DNA from: Nocardiopsis sp. N85
GTDB lineage: Bacteria; Actinomycetota; Actinomycetes; Streptosporangiales; Streptosporangiaceae
Length of the DNA: 64,000 nucleotides
Reading direction: 5' to 3'
Assembly (NCBI RefSeq): GCF_028882275.1
Contig: NZ_JARBUT010000011.1
Span: forward strand, 124,001 to 188,000
Shown here one piece after another: positions 24,849-37,968 of the stretch. Both the position numbers and the translations under genes were made by a program. A model generated the notes under the pieces. That model was given only the letters and a program-made list of their open reading frames with translations, did no database searches and was not told where the DNA came from. The stretch's first letter is position 1, and each line of letters starts with the position of its first letter.

Positions 24849-26189
24849 ATGACGGTAGCCGTCCCCGACGACGTCCAGTGTCTCGGCGGCATCATCCGGC
24901 ACCACCGGACGCGCGCCGGGATGACCCAGCGACAGCTCGCCGACTTCTCGACGGTGAGCATCCGCGCCATTCGCGACCTGGAACGCGGTGCCACGCTGAA
25001 CCCCCGACGCGAGACCCTGCGGCTCATCGCCGACACCCTGCGCCTCGACTCCGAGGCCCGCGGGGATCTGGAACGGGCCTCGGGTCGGGGCGGACCCGCC
25101 CTGACGGAGGAGGGTCCCGCCGCTCCCACCGCGCCGATGTTCGTCGGCACGTTCACGGGACGGGACCGTGTCATGGACCTGCTCCGCTCCCGGACCACCA
25201 CGGGCGGCGAACGACTGATCGCCGTCACCGGCGCACCGGGGGTGGGCAAGACCCGGCTGGCGGCGGAGGTCGCCGACCGGGCCCGGCAGGACGGGGTCCT
25301 CATGCTCTGGCACCGACTGTCCCGGCAGGGGGTGGCGGAGTGGTCCACCCCACGCGGCTCCCTCCACCGGGTGATGACCACCGCCGTCGACGACCTCTTC
25401 GGAACCGGTGCTCCCTCCGCCCGCGGCGGACTCGCCCGGCTGGCGGGGCTCATCGGCGACCTGCCGGCCCTCCTGGTACTGGACGGGGTGCGGCGTGCCC
25501 CCCACGGCGCCGCCGTGTCCCGGCTGCTCGGGGAGTGCGCGGGCCTGCGGATCCTCTACACCTCGGTCCGGCCCTACCAGGTGGCGGGAGAACGGGTCCT
25601 GCCCCTCCTCCCGCTGGCCGTCCCCGAACCGGGTGACGTCCCCGAGCGGATCCTGGCGTCCCCGGCGGCCCGGGTCCTGCTGGAGGACGACCTGTCCGTC
25701 CTCCCCGGGGACTCCGAGGAGATGGCGGCCATCGCGCAGATCTGCCGGCTTCTCGGCGGGGTCCCGGGGGCCCTCCGGCTCGCCGCCCCCCTGCTCGGTC
25801 TCTACGGTCCGCGCACCCTGGTGCGCTGCCTGCGGGAGGACCCCTTCACGGTCCTGGATTCGCATACCGGCCGGCCCGGCATGCGCGACCGGATGACGTC
25901 CGAACTCCTGGCACTGACCCCGGCCGAGCACGAGGCCCTCGTCTCGATGTGCGGGACGGGCGGATCCGCCTCCGTGGAGGAGCTCACCCGCACCCTCGGG
26001 TGCGGGCTGACCGAATGCGGACGGCGCGTCGACGCCCTCTCGGCGGCCGGATTCGTCCATCCGGAGGGGGCGGGCCGATTCCGGGTGCCCCACCTGGTGC
26101 GGGTCCTGATCCGAGACCGGACCGGCTCACCGACCGAACCCCGTGACGCGCGTCGCCGACGACCGTGTCCGTACACGCCCGGAACGTGA
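24849..26189 (+). CDS. XRE-HTH STAND regulator (HTH plus NB-ARC ATPase)
   Basis: This 446-residue protein has an N-terminal Cro/C1-type helix-turn-helix (residues about 12-70: GMTQRQLADFSTVSIRAIRDLERG). An NB-ARC-like ATPase follows with P-loop VTGAPGVGKTRLA near residue 130, LLVLDGV as Walker B and a degenerate winged-helix end. TPR repeats usual for larger relatives are absent. AAGGAGGAAG precedes the ATG. It closes the gene group at the right edge of the cluster and is a candidate pathway-specific regulator whose ATPase senses a ligand. The target is not visible from sequence. Confidence 0.8.
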   Translation: MTVAVPDDVQCLGGIIRHHRTRAGMTQRQLADFSTVSIRAIRDLERGATLNPRRETLRLIADTLRLDSEARGDLERASGRGGPALTEEGPAAPTAPMFVGTFTGRDRVMDLLRSRTTTGGERLIAVTGAPGVGKTRLAAEVADRARQDGVLMLWHRLSRQGVAEWSTPRGSLHRVMTTAVDDLFGTGAPSARGGLARLAGLIGDLPALLVLDGVRRAPHGAAVSRLLGECAGLRILYTSVRPYQVAGERVLPLLPLAVPEPGDVPERILASPAARVLLEDDLSVLPGDSEEMAAIAQICRLLGGVPGALRLAAPLLGLYGPRTLVRCLREDPFTVLDSHTGRPGMRDRMTSELLALTPAEHEALVSMCGTGGSASVEELTRTLGCGLTECGRRVDALSAAGFVHPEGAGRFRVPHLVRVLIRDRTGSPTEPRDARRRRPCPYTPGT

Positions 26190-26205
26190 TTGCGAGAATG
26201 GACAG

Positions 26206-26967
26206 ATGACCACCACACCCGGCGGGAGCCCCGCTCCGCACACCCCCACCGACGAACCCGAGGGAACGACCGACGCGGCGGGGTCCGCCGCGTCCCCCCT
26301 CCCGTGGAAGGGCAAGGCCACCAGAACCGACAAGGCGCTGATGTGGGCCATCGGCGGAGCCATGCTGTTCATGCTCGTCCTGTGGCCGCTGCGCCCCTTC
26401 ATGATCGCCTCGGCTCCGGTCCTGCTCTCCCTCGCCACCGGAAGCAAGGCGGCGATCGGGGCGGTCGCCGCCTTCGCCGAGGCCGGCCGTTACCCGATCT
26501 GGCTGGCCGTGGTCGCCGGGGTCGTCGGCATGGCCAAGCTCGACTGGCTGTTCTGGTGGACCGGACGGCAGTGGGGCTCCGGCTTCGTGGGCTTCTTCTC
26601 CACGGGGGAGCGCGCCGAACGGCTGGCCCTGCGGCTTCGTTCCGCCAACCGGTGGATCCTCGGCCTCCTCGTCGTGTTCGCCCGGATCCCGGGTGTACCG
26701 AGCGCGCTGGTGTACGGTACCGCCGGGTGGGCGGGTATGGGCCTGGGCACCTTCCTGGCCCTGGACCTGTTGGGAGCGCTGCTGATCACCGGCCTGGTCG
26801 TCGCCGCCGGATACGCCCTCGGAGAGCGCGCGATCGACCTCATCGTCACCATCGACGAGTACGCGCTGTGGGTGAGCATCGCCATCGTCATCGGAATGGT
26901 GCTGCTGCCCTCGCTGCGGTCCAGGTCCAGGTCCCGGGCCCGGGACACCGAGGAGCCGCGGGACTGA
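26206..26967 (+). CDS. DedA/VTT-domain membrane protein
   Basis: This 253-residue protein has a hydrophilic N-terminal 45 residues rich in Pro and Thr, then four to six membrane segments. Signature pieces of the DedA (SNARE-associated, VTT) family are WWTGRQWG near residue 120 and FARIPGVPSALVYGTAGWAGMG near residues 162-183, where the conserved arginine and prolines of the re-entrant loop are present. DedA proteins translocate undecaprenyl phosphate or phospholipids in the cytoplasmic membrane. The gene starts 16 bases after the XRE-STAND gene but has a different character, so co-function is doubtful. Confidence 0.8.
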   Translation: MTTTPGGSPAPHTPTDEPEGTTDAAGSAASPLPWKGKATRTDKALMWAIGGAMLFMLVLWPLRPFMIASAPVLLSLATGSKAAIGAVAAFAEAGRYPIWLAVVAGVVGMAKLDWLFWWTGRQWGSGFVGFFSTGERAERLALRLRSANRWILGLLVVFARIPGVPSALVYGTAGWAGMGLGTFLALDLLGALLITGLVVAAGYALGERAIDLIVTIDEYALWVSIAIVIGMVLLPSLRSRSRSRARDTEEPRD

Positions 26968-27032
26968 AAGCGGTGCGGCCGACACGGCACGCGGCGGCCG
27001 CACGGCATCAGGGAGGACCTGGGGAAAGGCGA

Positions 27033-27069
27033 ACCGGCCCGCCGCGCCGACTCGGCGCGGCGGGCCGGT
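27033..27069. terminator. perfect 17-bp hairpin after DedA gene
   Basis: Seventeen consecutive base pairs (27033-27049 with 27053-27069; core CCGGCCCGCC with GGCGGGCCGG) enclose a three-base loop. It works in either direction by symmetry. The following 340 bases up to the DUF2283 gene show no convincing gene. Confidence 0.85.
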
Positions 27070-27407
27070 CGAACGGTCCTCACCCGGGAGAGAAGGGGTG
27101 GCACGGCATCGGCGGGAGGATGAGGCACTCCCGTGGTGGCGGGACGGGGCCGGTGCCGGGAGGAGGCCCCGGCGGCACGGTCACGGCGGTGGGCCTGCCC
27201 GACGGTGCGGGGGAACGGCCGTCGGCCGGGCCCACCGACCGGTGACGACGAAGACGCCGCGCCCCCTGCCCGTGGCGGGGGAGAATGGCTCGTCGTCGGC
27301 GCGGACCACGGTGACCCGCGTTCGGGGTGGTCCCGGCGACATCGTCACCGTCACCGAGGGCCGAGCCGGGGCATGCGCGCCGGAGCAGGCCCGGAAGAGG
27401 GGAACGC

Positions 27408-27632
27408 ATGAGGATCGGCTACGACGCGGAGGCGGACGCGGCCTACATCACCGTCGTCGACCACATCGGCGACGGGGAGGCCGAGGTCCAACGGCACTCG
27501 ATCCGCACCCCGGACCCCGAGGGCGAGATCATCCTCGACTTCGACGCGCGCGGCTTCCTGCTCGGCGTGGAGGTGCTGGGCGCCGCCCGGGTCCTGCCCC
27601 CGGAGGTACTCGCCACCGCCGAGGCGGAGTGA
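27408..27632 (+). CDS. DUF2283 family small protein
   Basis: This 74-residue protein carries the DUF2283 pattern: MRIGYDAEADAAYITV at the start, then EIILDFDARGFLLGVEVLGA. These are small beta-rich proteins of unknown role, sometimes near toxin-antitoxin or restriction genes; none is adjacent here. GAGGGGAACGC precedes the ATG. It converges on clpB with a shared hairpin terminator between them. Confidence 0.85.
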   Translation: MRIGYDAEADAAYITVVDHIGDGEAEVQRHSIRTPDPEGEIILDFDARGFLLGVEVLGAARVLPPEVLATAEAE

Positions 27633-27715
27633 GGGAGGAGAGGGGCCGCCCGGACCCGCGTGCTTCGGATACCGGGCCTCTGCGGCCCGACCTTCGAGAG
27701 CGGGTCCGACCCCTG

Positions 27716-27738
27716 GGGGCCGCCCGACGGGCGGCCCC
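27716..27738. terminator. bidirectional hairpin between DUF2283 gene and clpB
   Basis: GGGGCCGCCC (27716-27725) pairs with GGGCGGCCCC (27729-27738) around a three-base loop, 20 bases from the clpB stop. It likely ends both converging transcripts. Confidence 0.75.
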
Positions 27739-27758
27739 TCGGATCACGTGGTCCCCGG

Positions 27759-30365
<2,607 letters not shown>

Positions 30366-30460
30366 GTCCGGTGACTCCTTTCACAAGTAGTGTCACGAAG
30401 AGTGATGTCGCTCGGTCGAACGTGCCCCCGTGCCGCTGTGCGGAGCCCCGTCAGAACCGC

Positions 30461-30949
30461 TCAGGCCTCATCGTCACCGGTGCGTTCCCGCTCGGGGCCC
30501 TCCTGCGCGGAGTCGCCCCGGGGACCGTCACCGGTGGGTTCGGCGGTGTTGAAGATCGTCACGCGGGTGCGCCGGACCAGCTCGCCGGGCACTCCGGGAC
30601 CGCCCTCGGGGCGGGGTGGACGCGCCCGCCGGGCCACCGCCCGACGAGCCGCCTCCAGTTCGTTGGCGAGGTGGAAGACATGCTCGCGCAGCTGTTCCAC
30701 CTCGTGCTCCAGCTCCAGGATCCGCTTGATCCCGGCCAGATTGATGCCCTCCTCCTGCGACAGCCGCTGCACCACGCGCAACGTCTGCACGTCGCGCATG
30801 GAGTAGCGCCGGCCGCGTCCGGAGGTCCGACCGGGGGAGACGATCCCCAACCGGTCGTACTGCCGCAGCGTCTGCGGGTGCATCCCCGCCAACTCTGCGG
30901 CCACCGAGATCACGTAGACCGGCGCGTCGACACCGAAGGAGTCGTTCAT
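30461..30949 (-). CDS. hspR: HspR, MerR-type heat-shock repressor
   Basis: This 162-residue MerR-family protein has the DNA-binding domain at residues 10-80 (VYVISVAAELAGMHPQTLRQ, then YDRLGIVSPGRTSGRGRRYS). A coiled-coil follows (EHEVEQLREHVFHLANELEA). The C-terminal 50 residues are charged and probably disordered. HspR represses the dnaK operon by binding HAIR inverted repeats, with DnaK as co-repressor. It starts 5 bases after the dnaJ stop. A HAIR sequence is present upstream of dnaK in this window, which closes the feedback loop. Confidence 0.95.
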   Translation of the reverse strand: MNDSFGVDAPVYVISVAAELAGMHPQTLRQYDRLGIVSPGRTSGRGRRYSMRDVQTLRVVQRLSQEEGINLAGIKRILELEHEVEQLREHVFHLANELEAARRAVARRARPPRPEGGPGVPGELVRRTRVTIFNTAEPTGDGPRGDSAQEGPERERTGDDEA

Positions 30950-30954
30950 CGGTC

Positions 30955-32112
30955 CTATGCCCCCTTCGCCCGCGCTTCGAGATCGTCGCGCGGGTCGTAG
31001 TCGGAGGTCGCGGCGCGGAACTTCTCCAGGGCCTCGCGGGCGTCACCGTTGAGGTTCTTGGGGACGGTGACCTCCAGGGTGACGATCATGTCCCCCGTCG
31101 TGCCGTCCTTGCGGGTCGCGCCCTTGCCGCGCACCCGCAGTTTGTGCCCGTTCTGCGTCCCCGGCGGCACCTTCACCGTCACCGGGAAGCCGCTCATCGT
31201 CGGGATGCGCACGTCGGCGCCGAGCGCCGCCTCCGGGAAACTGACCGGAACGGTGATGGTGATGTTGTCGCCGCTCCTGCCGAACACCGGGTGCTCCTTC
31301 ACGTGAACGACGACGTACAGGTCGCCCGCCGGGCCGCCGTTCTCCCCCGGCGCCCCCTTGCCCTTGATCCGGATGCGCTGCCCGTCGGCGACCCCGGCCG
31401 GGATGCGCGTCTGGATGGTGCGGGTGCTCTTGCCCCGGCCGCTGCCGTGGCAGGTGACGCAGGGGTCGTCGACGACCAGCCCGCGCCCCTTGCACTCGCT
31501 GCACGGTTCGGACAGGGAGAAGCCGCCCAGGTTGGTGTTCTCGTGTCCGGTGCCCGTGCACTTGGGACACATGCGCGGGGCGGTGCCCGCCTTGGCGCCG
31601 GTCCCCTTACAGGTGGGACACGGTGCGTCGCTGGCCAGCTGGAAGGAGCGCGTCACGCCCTCCGCGGCCTCGCGAAAGCTCAGATCGGTCTCGGTCTCCA
31701 CGTCGGTGCCGCGTCGGCTGCGGGTCGCGGTCCCGCCGCGCCCCCGGCCGCCGAACAGTCCGCCGAACAGGTCGCTGAGGCGTTCGCCGCCACCCCCCGA
31801 ACCGGCCGTGCCCTGGCCGAACAGGTCGCTCATGTCGAACCCGCCCGGGCCGGTCCCGCCGGGTCGGTAGGAACCGCCGAACAGGGAGCGCGCGTCGTCG
31901 TACTCCTTGCGGCGCTTGTCGTTCGACAGGACGTTGTACGCCTCGGAGATCTCCTTGAAGCGCTCTTCCGCCTGGGGGTCGCCGGTATTGGCGTCAGGGT
32001 GGTTCGCGCGTGCCAGCTTGCGGTAGGACGTCTTGACCTCGTCCTTGGAGGCGGTCTTTGAGACTCCGAGGACCTTGTAGTAGTCCTTCTCCAGGTAGTC
32101 CTTGGTGCTCAT
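30955..32112 (-). CDS. dnaJ: DnaJ (Hsp40 co-chaperone)
   Basis: This 385-residue type I Hsp40 has a J-domain with the HPD motif at 38-40, which stimulates DnaK ATPase. A Gly/Phe-rich linker is at about 75-125. Four zinc-binding CxxCxGxG motifs follow (CPTCKGTG, CPKCTGTG, CSECKGRG, CVTCHGSG), then two beta-sandwich substrate-binding domains. The order dnaK-grpE-dnaJ-hspR is the standard actinobacterial one. Length is usual for the DnaJ1 copy that accompanies hspR. Confidence 0.97.
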   Translation of the reverse strand: MSTKDYLEKDYYKVLGVSKTASKDEVKTSYRKLARANHPDANTGDPQAEERFKEISEAYNVLSNDKRRKEYDDARSLFGGSYRPGGTGPGGFDMSDLFGQGTAGSGGGGERLSDLFGGLFGGRGRGGTATRSRRGTDVETETDLSFREAAEGVTRSFQLASDAPCPTCKGTGAKAGTAPRMCPKCTGTGHENTNLGGFSLSEPCSECKGRGLVVDDPCVTCHGSGRGKSTRTIQTRIPAGVADGQRIRIKGKGAPGENGGPAGDLYVVVHVKEHPVFGRSGDNITITVPVSFPEAALGADVRIPTMSGFPVTVKVPPGTQNGHKLRVRGKGATRKDGTTGDMIVTLEVTVPKNLNGDAREALEKFRAATSDYDPRDDLEARAKGA

Positions 32113-32241
32113 CGACTGGGTGCCTTCTCCCGCTGCTCAGGTCGCGTCCGATGTTGCCAGGTGGCCCCGGGCCGGGCGGGCCCGGGGCCGGGCTCCCGGC
32201 CGCACCCGTCGGATGCGGCCGGAGCCCTACGGGTGTCCCCG

Positions 32242-32970
32242 CTACTCGCCGTTCTCACCGTTCCCGGTCGGAGCGGTCTCGTCCGCCCCGGTCGAGGGCT
32301 TCTCCCCGGCCTCGGCGGCCTCGCCGCCGTCGATCGGGTCACCGACGACCACGCGGGCCGGGCGCAGGATCCTCTCCCCGAACCGGTACCCCGGCTGGAA
32401 GACCTCCATCACCGTCTGGGCGGCGATGTTCGGGACCGGGATCAGGGTCAGCGCCTCGTGGACGTTCGGGTCGAACTCGTCGCCCTGCTCCGCGAACCGC
32501 TCCAGGCCCAGCTTGGTGACCGTGGCCTCCAGCGCCTCGCCCACCGCCTTGAACCCGCCGCTGAGCTCGTCGTGGTCACGAGCCCGGCCGATGTCGTCCA
32601 GGATCGGCAGGAGTTCACCGAGGACCTGGGCGGTGGAGACCTCGCGGACGACCGCCCGGTCCCTCTCGACGCGCTTGCGGTAGTTGGAGTACTCCGCCTG
32701 CACCCGCTTGATGTCGTTGGTGAGTTCCACGACACGCTCGTCGGCGTTGATCGCCTCGGACACCACCTGCTCGGGGGTGTCCGGGATCTCGACGCCCTCG
32801 ATGTCCTCGGTCCCCTCGGCCTCCTCCGCGGTGTCCTCGGCGGTCTCCTCCGCCTTGGACTCGCGCACCTCCCCGGTCTCCGGGTCGATGCGACGGTTGT
32901 CGCGGATCACCGGGCCCTGGCGCTCCTCGCCGTCACCGGTGGTGCCGTTCGTGTTGTCAGACAGCGCCAT
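32242..32970 (-). CDS. grpE: GrpE nucleotide-exchange factor
   Basis: This 242-residue protein has an acidic disordered N-terminus (about 1-75), a long coiled-coil (ERVVELTNDIKRVQAEYSNYRKRVERDR) and the C-terminal beta domain with EALTLIPVPN and PGYRFGERILRPARVVVG. GrpE opens the DnaK nucleotide cleft to release ADP. It sits 35 bases after dnaK and 129 bases before dnaJ in the operon. The acidic extensions at both ends are longer than in E. coli but normal for actinomycetes. Confidence 0.96.
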   Translation of the reverse strand: MALSDNTNGTTGDGEERQGPVIRDNRRIDPETGEVRESKAEETAEDTAEEAEGTEDIEGVEIPDTPEQVVSEAINADERVVELTNDIKRVQAEYSNYRKRVERDRAVVREVSTAQVLGELLPILDDIGRARDHDELSGGFKAVGEALEATVTKLGLERFAEQGDEFDPNVHEALTLIPVPNIAAQTVMEVFQPGYRFGERILRPARVVVGDPIDGGEAAEAGEKPSTGADETAPTGNGENGE

Positions 32971-33005
32971 GTGCGACGTGCCCTCCTTCCTCTCGGCCCG
33001 GACGG

Positions 33006-34862
<1,857 letters not shown>

Positions 34863-34900
34863 GGTTGCTTCCTCCGTCAAAGTTGAGTCGTTCAGGCGTA

Positions 34901-34954
34901 AGTTTGCTTCGTCCGGCGAAGAATGTCAAGTCAGTTGAGTCGACCGGACTCAAG
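34901..34954 (-). promoter_or_regulatory. dnaK operon promoter with HAIR operator (HspR site)
   Basis: On the + strand GTTGAGT (34934-34940), seven bases, then ACTCAAG (34948-34954) give the HAIR inverted repeat with one mismatch from CTTGAGT-N7-ACTCAAG. Just downstream on the minus strand is TTGACA (34924-34929) with CAAACT 17 bases further (34901-34906) as a promoter. A weaker second half-site GTTGAGT is at 34882-34888. The operator abuts the minus-35 element, so bound HspR would block RNA polymerase. Confidence 0.85.
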
Positions 34955-35703
34955 TTACTTTCTACGACCTGACAACGACCGACCAGGCGAGGTTGTTCCC
35001 GGTGTGGGGTGGTTTCACGAGGAAGATGACGGAAGCCCGGGTGAACCCGGGGGCATCCTTGACCGCGACTCAGGGTGCACCCCGACCTCCGACCGGGGTG
35101 GTGCGCACCACCCGGAAGAAGCGTGCGCGCGACCCCGACCGCCCCGGCCCCCGGCGTGGCGTCGAGGACATGGACGCGAACGCCCTCCGGACCCCTTTCG
35201 GCCGGCTCATGGCCGACACCCGTCACGCTCTGCTCGGTCCGCCCCTCGCCGTGCCCTCCCGCCGTCGTCGGAGGACCCCCGGGTGCGCGTGTACACGGCC
35301 CCGCGCGAGGCGCCCCGCGCCTTCTTCGGGGTCTGCGTCCCGCCCCTCCCGCCGCGTGCCCGCCGGCTCTGGCCGACGGGCACGATCTGATGTCCGATAT
35401 GTCGCGTAGCGTGCTTTATGCGCGACCGGTGGAATGACCGATGCCGAGTGGTGCGGGCGGGCGATGGAATGGCCGGTGTCGGGGGGCGCTCACGGGGTGC
35501 GCCGGGTCCGGAACGCGTGTCACGAGGGAATTGGTACGGACCCGCGTGGTTCTGTTGCGACGGGAGTCACTAGCGTTGCCCCTGCGTGGTCACGGTTCCC
35601 CGCAGAGCCGATGGCCGCCTTGCGATTACCCGCTAGTAACATAAGACTCGACCGCCGGTGTGTGGCGCACCGGCCGACGCAGCAGGATGGGAGGCCACGG
35701 GCG
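34955..35703. other. long non-coding divergent region between dnaK and Fe-S oxidoreductase gene
   Basis: No convincing gene is seen in this 749-base stretch; its open frames have no family resemblance. A seven-pair inverted repeat CACCCCG/CGGGGTG lies at 35078-35100. The last 150 bases are less GC-rich (35550-35650) and should hold the promoter of the oxidoreductase gene, whose ATG follows GGGAGG. Confidence 0.5.
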
Positions 35704-37905
35704 ATGTTGTACCTGACACTGGGAGTCATCACCTCGGTCCTCGCCGTGGTCGCCTTCACCATGTTCGGTCTGGCCATCCGCCAGATCGTGCGGACCGTGG
35801 GTGTGGGCCGACCGGTGGAGGCCGATCGCAAGGGGCCGTTCGGACAACGGCTCACGATGGCGATCATCGAGATCATCGGCCACGGCAGGATGCTCAAGCG
35901 ACCCTGGGTGGGTGTGGCCCACTGGTTCGTGATGGTCTCGTTCCCCCTGCTGGTCTTCACCGTGATCGAGGCGCAGGGCGAGGTCTTCGACCCGCACTTC
36001 CACCTGCCGATCATCTACGACTGGACCGTGTACGGCCTGGCGATCGAGTTCATCGCCGGCACCAGCCTCGTCGGCATCCTCGGCCTGACCGCCTACCGGA
36101 TCATCAACAGTCCGAAGCGGATCGGCCGCGAGTCCCGCTTCATGCACTCCAAGCACTGGACCGCGTACTACGTCGAGGCGTACATCATCGGTCTGCTCCT
36201 GGCGATCTTCGCGATCCGCGGATTCAAGGTCGCCTCCGAGACCTTCCCCTTCCCGGTCTGGGCCACCCCGATCTCGCACGCCCTCGGCGCGGTCCTGCCC
36301 GGTGACGCGGCCGTGGCCGACCCGGCCATCGCCCTGATCGCCGCCTTCAAGCTGATCATCAGCTACGCGTTCTTCATGGTGCTGGCCCGCAACCTCACCA
36401 TGGGCGTCGGCTGGCACCGCTTCATCGCGCCGGTCAACATCTACCTCAAGCGCAACGCCGACGGGACCCCGTCCCTCGGCGCGGCCAAGCAGATGATGAA
36501 CAAGGACGTGACCGCGCCCCTCGACTTCGAGGAGGCCGACCCCGACGAGGACCCGTTCGGCGCCGGCAAGATCGAGGACTTCACCTGGAAGGGCCTCCTC
36601 GACTTCACCAGCTGCACCGAGTGCGGTCGCTGCCAGTCCCAGTGCCCCGCCTGGAACACGGGCAAGCCCCTCTCCCCGAAGAAGGTCATCCTCGACCTCC
36701 AGCGGCACGCCTACGAGAAGGCCCCGTACCTGCTCCAGGGCATCAACGCCGAGACCCTCGCGGAGAAGCCCGACGAGAGCCACGCCGGTGTCGACGTCCT
36801 CGCCCTCCTGGAGAGGCCGCTGGTCGGCACCGAGGAGGAGGGTGGCGTCATCCACCCCGACGAGCTGTGGTCCTGCACCAACTGCGGCGCCTGTGTCGAG
36901 CAGTGCCCGGTGGACATCGAGCACATCGACCACATCCTCGACATGCGCCGCTACCAGGTCATGGTCGAGTCCAACTTCCCGTCCGAGGCCAACACCCTCC
37001 TGAAGAACCTGGAGAACAAGGCCAATCCGTGGGGCATGTCCGAGGACAAGCGCATGGACTGGATCGAGGAGCTGGCCTCCCAGGAGAACCCGGTCGAGGT
37101 GCGGGTCGTCGACGACAAGCTCGACGCGGACACCGAGTACCTGTTCTGGGTCGGTTGCGCCGGCGCCCTGGAGGACCGCGCCAAGAAGACCACCAAGGCC
37201 ATCGCCGAACTCCTGGACATCGCGGGCGTCAAGTTCGCCGTCCTGGGCGGCATGGAGGCGTGCACCGGTGACCCGGCCCGCCGCCTGGGCATGGAGTACG
37301 TCTTCCAGATGCTGGCCCAGCAGAACGTCGAGACCCTCAACGAGGCCGGCGTCACCAAGATCGTGGCCGGCTGCCCGCACTGCTTCAACACCCTCGCCAA
37401 CGAGTACCCGCAGCTCGGCGGTACCTACGAGGTCGTCCACCACAGCCAGCTGCTGGCCAAGCTGGTGGACGAGGGCAGGCTGACCCCCGTCGAGTCCATC
37501 GACGAGAACATCACCTACCACGACCCCTGCTTCCTGGGCCGCCACAACAAGGTGTACACGCCTCCGCGCGACATCATGGCGAAGGTGCCCGGCGTCAAGA
37601 CGCAGGAGATGCACCGCCACAAGGAACGGGGCTTCTGCTGTGGCGCCGGTGGCGCCCGCATGTGGATGGAGGAGCGGATCGGCAAGCGCATCAACACCGA
37701 GCGGGTGGACGAGGCGCTGACGACCAACCCCGACACCGTGTCCACCGCGTGCCCGTTCTGCCAGGTCATGCTCGGCGACGCGATCAACGAGAAGAAGTCG
37801 CAGGGCGAGGCGAAGGAGACCCTGGAGGTCGTCGACGTCTCCCAGCTGCTGCTGCGCTCCATCAAGGGCGACAAGCCCCAGAAGGCGGAGCCCGCCGACG
37901 CCTAG
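35704..37905 (+). CDS. FadF-like membrane Fe-S oxidoreductase (heterodisulfide reductase-related)
   Basis: This 733-residue protein has an N-terminal NarI/HdrE-like part with about six membrane spans (residues 5-260). Two 4Fe-4S ferredoxin motifs follow: CTECGRCQSQCP near 307 and CTNCGACVEQCP near 398. A C-terminal half with two CCG (cysteine-rich) domains includes GCPHCFNTLANEYP, YHDPCFLGRHN and GFCCGAGGARMW. Such proteins pass electrons from flavoproteins, for example acyl-CoA dehydrogenases via ETF, to the quinone pool. Long upstream in-frame sequence is rejected because it lacks family similarity and a ribosome-binding site. Divergent from dnaK. Confidence 0.88.
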   Translation: MLYLTLGVITSVLAVVAFTMFGLAIRQIVRTVGVGRPVEADRKGPFGQRLTMAIIEIIGHGRMLKRPWVGVAHWFVMVSFPLLVFTVIEAQGEVFDPHFHLPIIYDWTVYGLAIEFIAGTSLVGILGLTAYRIINSPKRIGRESRFMHSKHWTAYYVEAYIIGLLLAIFAIRGFKVASETFPFPVWATPISHALGAVLPGDAAVADPAIALIAAFKLIISYAFFMVLARNLTMGVGWHRFIAPVNIYLKRNADGTPSLGAAKQMMNKDVTAPLDFEEADPDEDPFGAGKIEDFTWKGLLDFTSCTECGRCQSQCPAWNTGKPLSPKKVILDLQRHAYEKAPYLLQGINAETLAEKPDESHAGVDVLALLERPLVGTEEEGGVIHPDELWSCTNCGACVEQCPVDIEHIDHILDMRRYQVMVESNFPSEANTLLKNLENKANPWGMSEDKRMDWIEELASQENPVEVRVVDDKLDADTEYLFWVGCAGALEDRAKKTTKAIAELLDIAGVKFAVLGGMEACTGDPARRLGMEYVFQMLAQQNVETLNEAGVTKIVAGCPHCFNTLANEYPQLGGTYEVVHHSQLLAKLVDEGRLTPVESIDENITYHDPCFLGRHNKVYTPPRDIMAKVPGVKTQEMHRHKERGFCCGAGGARMWMEERIGKRINTERVDEALTTNPDTVSTACPFCQVMLGDAINEKKSQGEAKETLEVVDVSQLLLRSIKGDKPQKAEPADA

Positions 37906-37934
37906 TCCACCTCCACGAGGGGGAACCCTGTCCC

Positions 37935-37968
37935 GAGGGGCCGGTCACCGTGCGGTGACCGGCCCCTC
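37935..37968. terminator. bidirectional terminator overlapping the DUF998 gene end
   Basis: Sixteen base pairs (37935-37950 with 37953-37968; GGCCGGTCACC with GGTGACCGGCC) enclose a two-base turn. The stop codon of the minus-strand gene lies inside the stem. It ends transcripts from both sides. Confidence 0.8.

Noticed and set aside
34993..35409. 138-residue plus-strand frame in the dnaK upstream gap
   Set aside because: Arg/Pro-rich composition, no ribosome-binding site and no family pattern.
35434..35703. 90-residue N-terminal extension of the Fe-S oxidoreductase
   Set aside because: The membrane domain starts at the ATG at 35704, which has GGGAGG; the extension is not similar to anything recognised.
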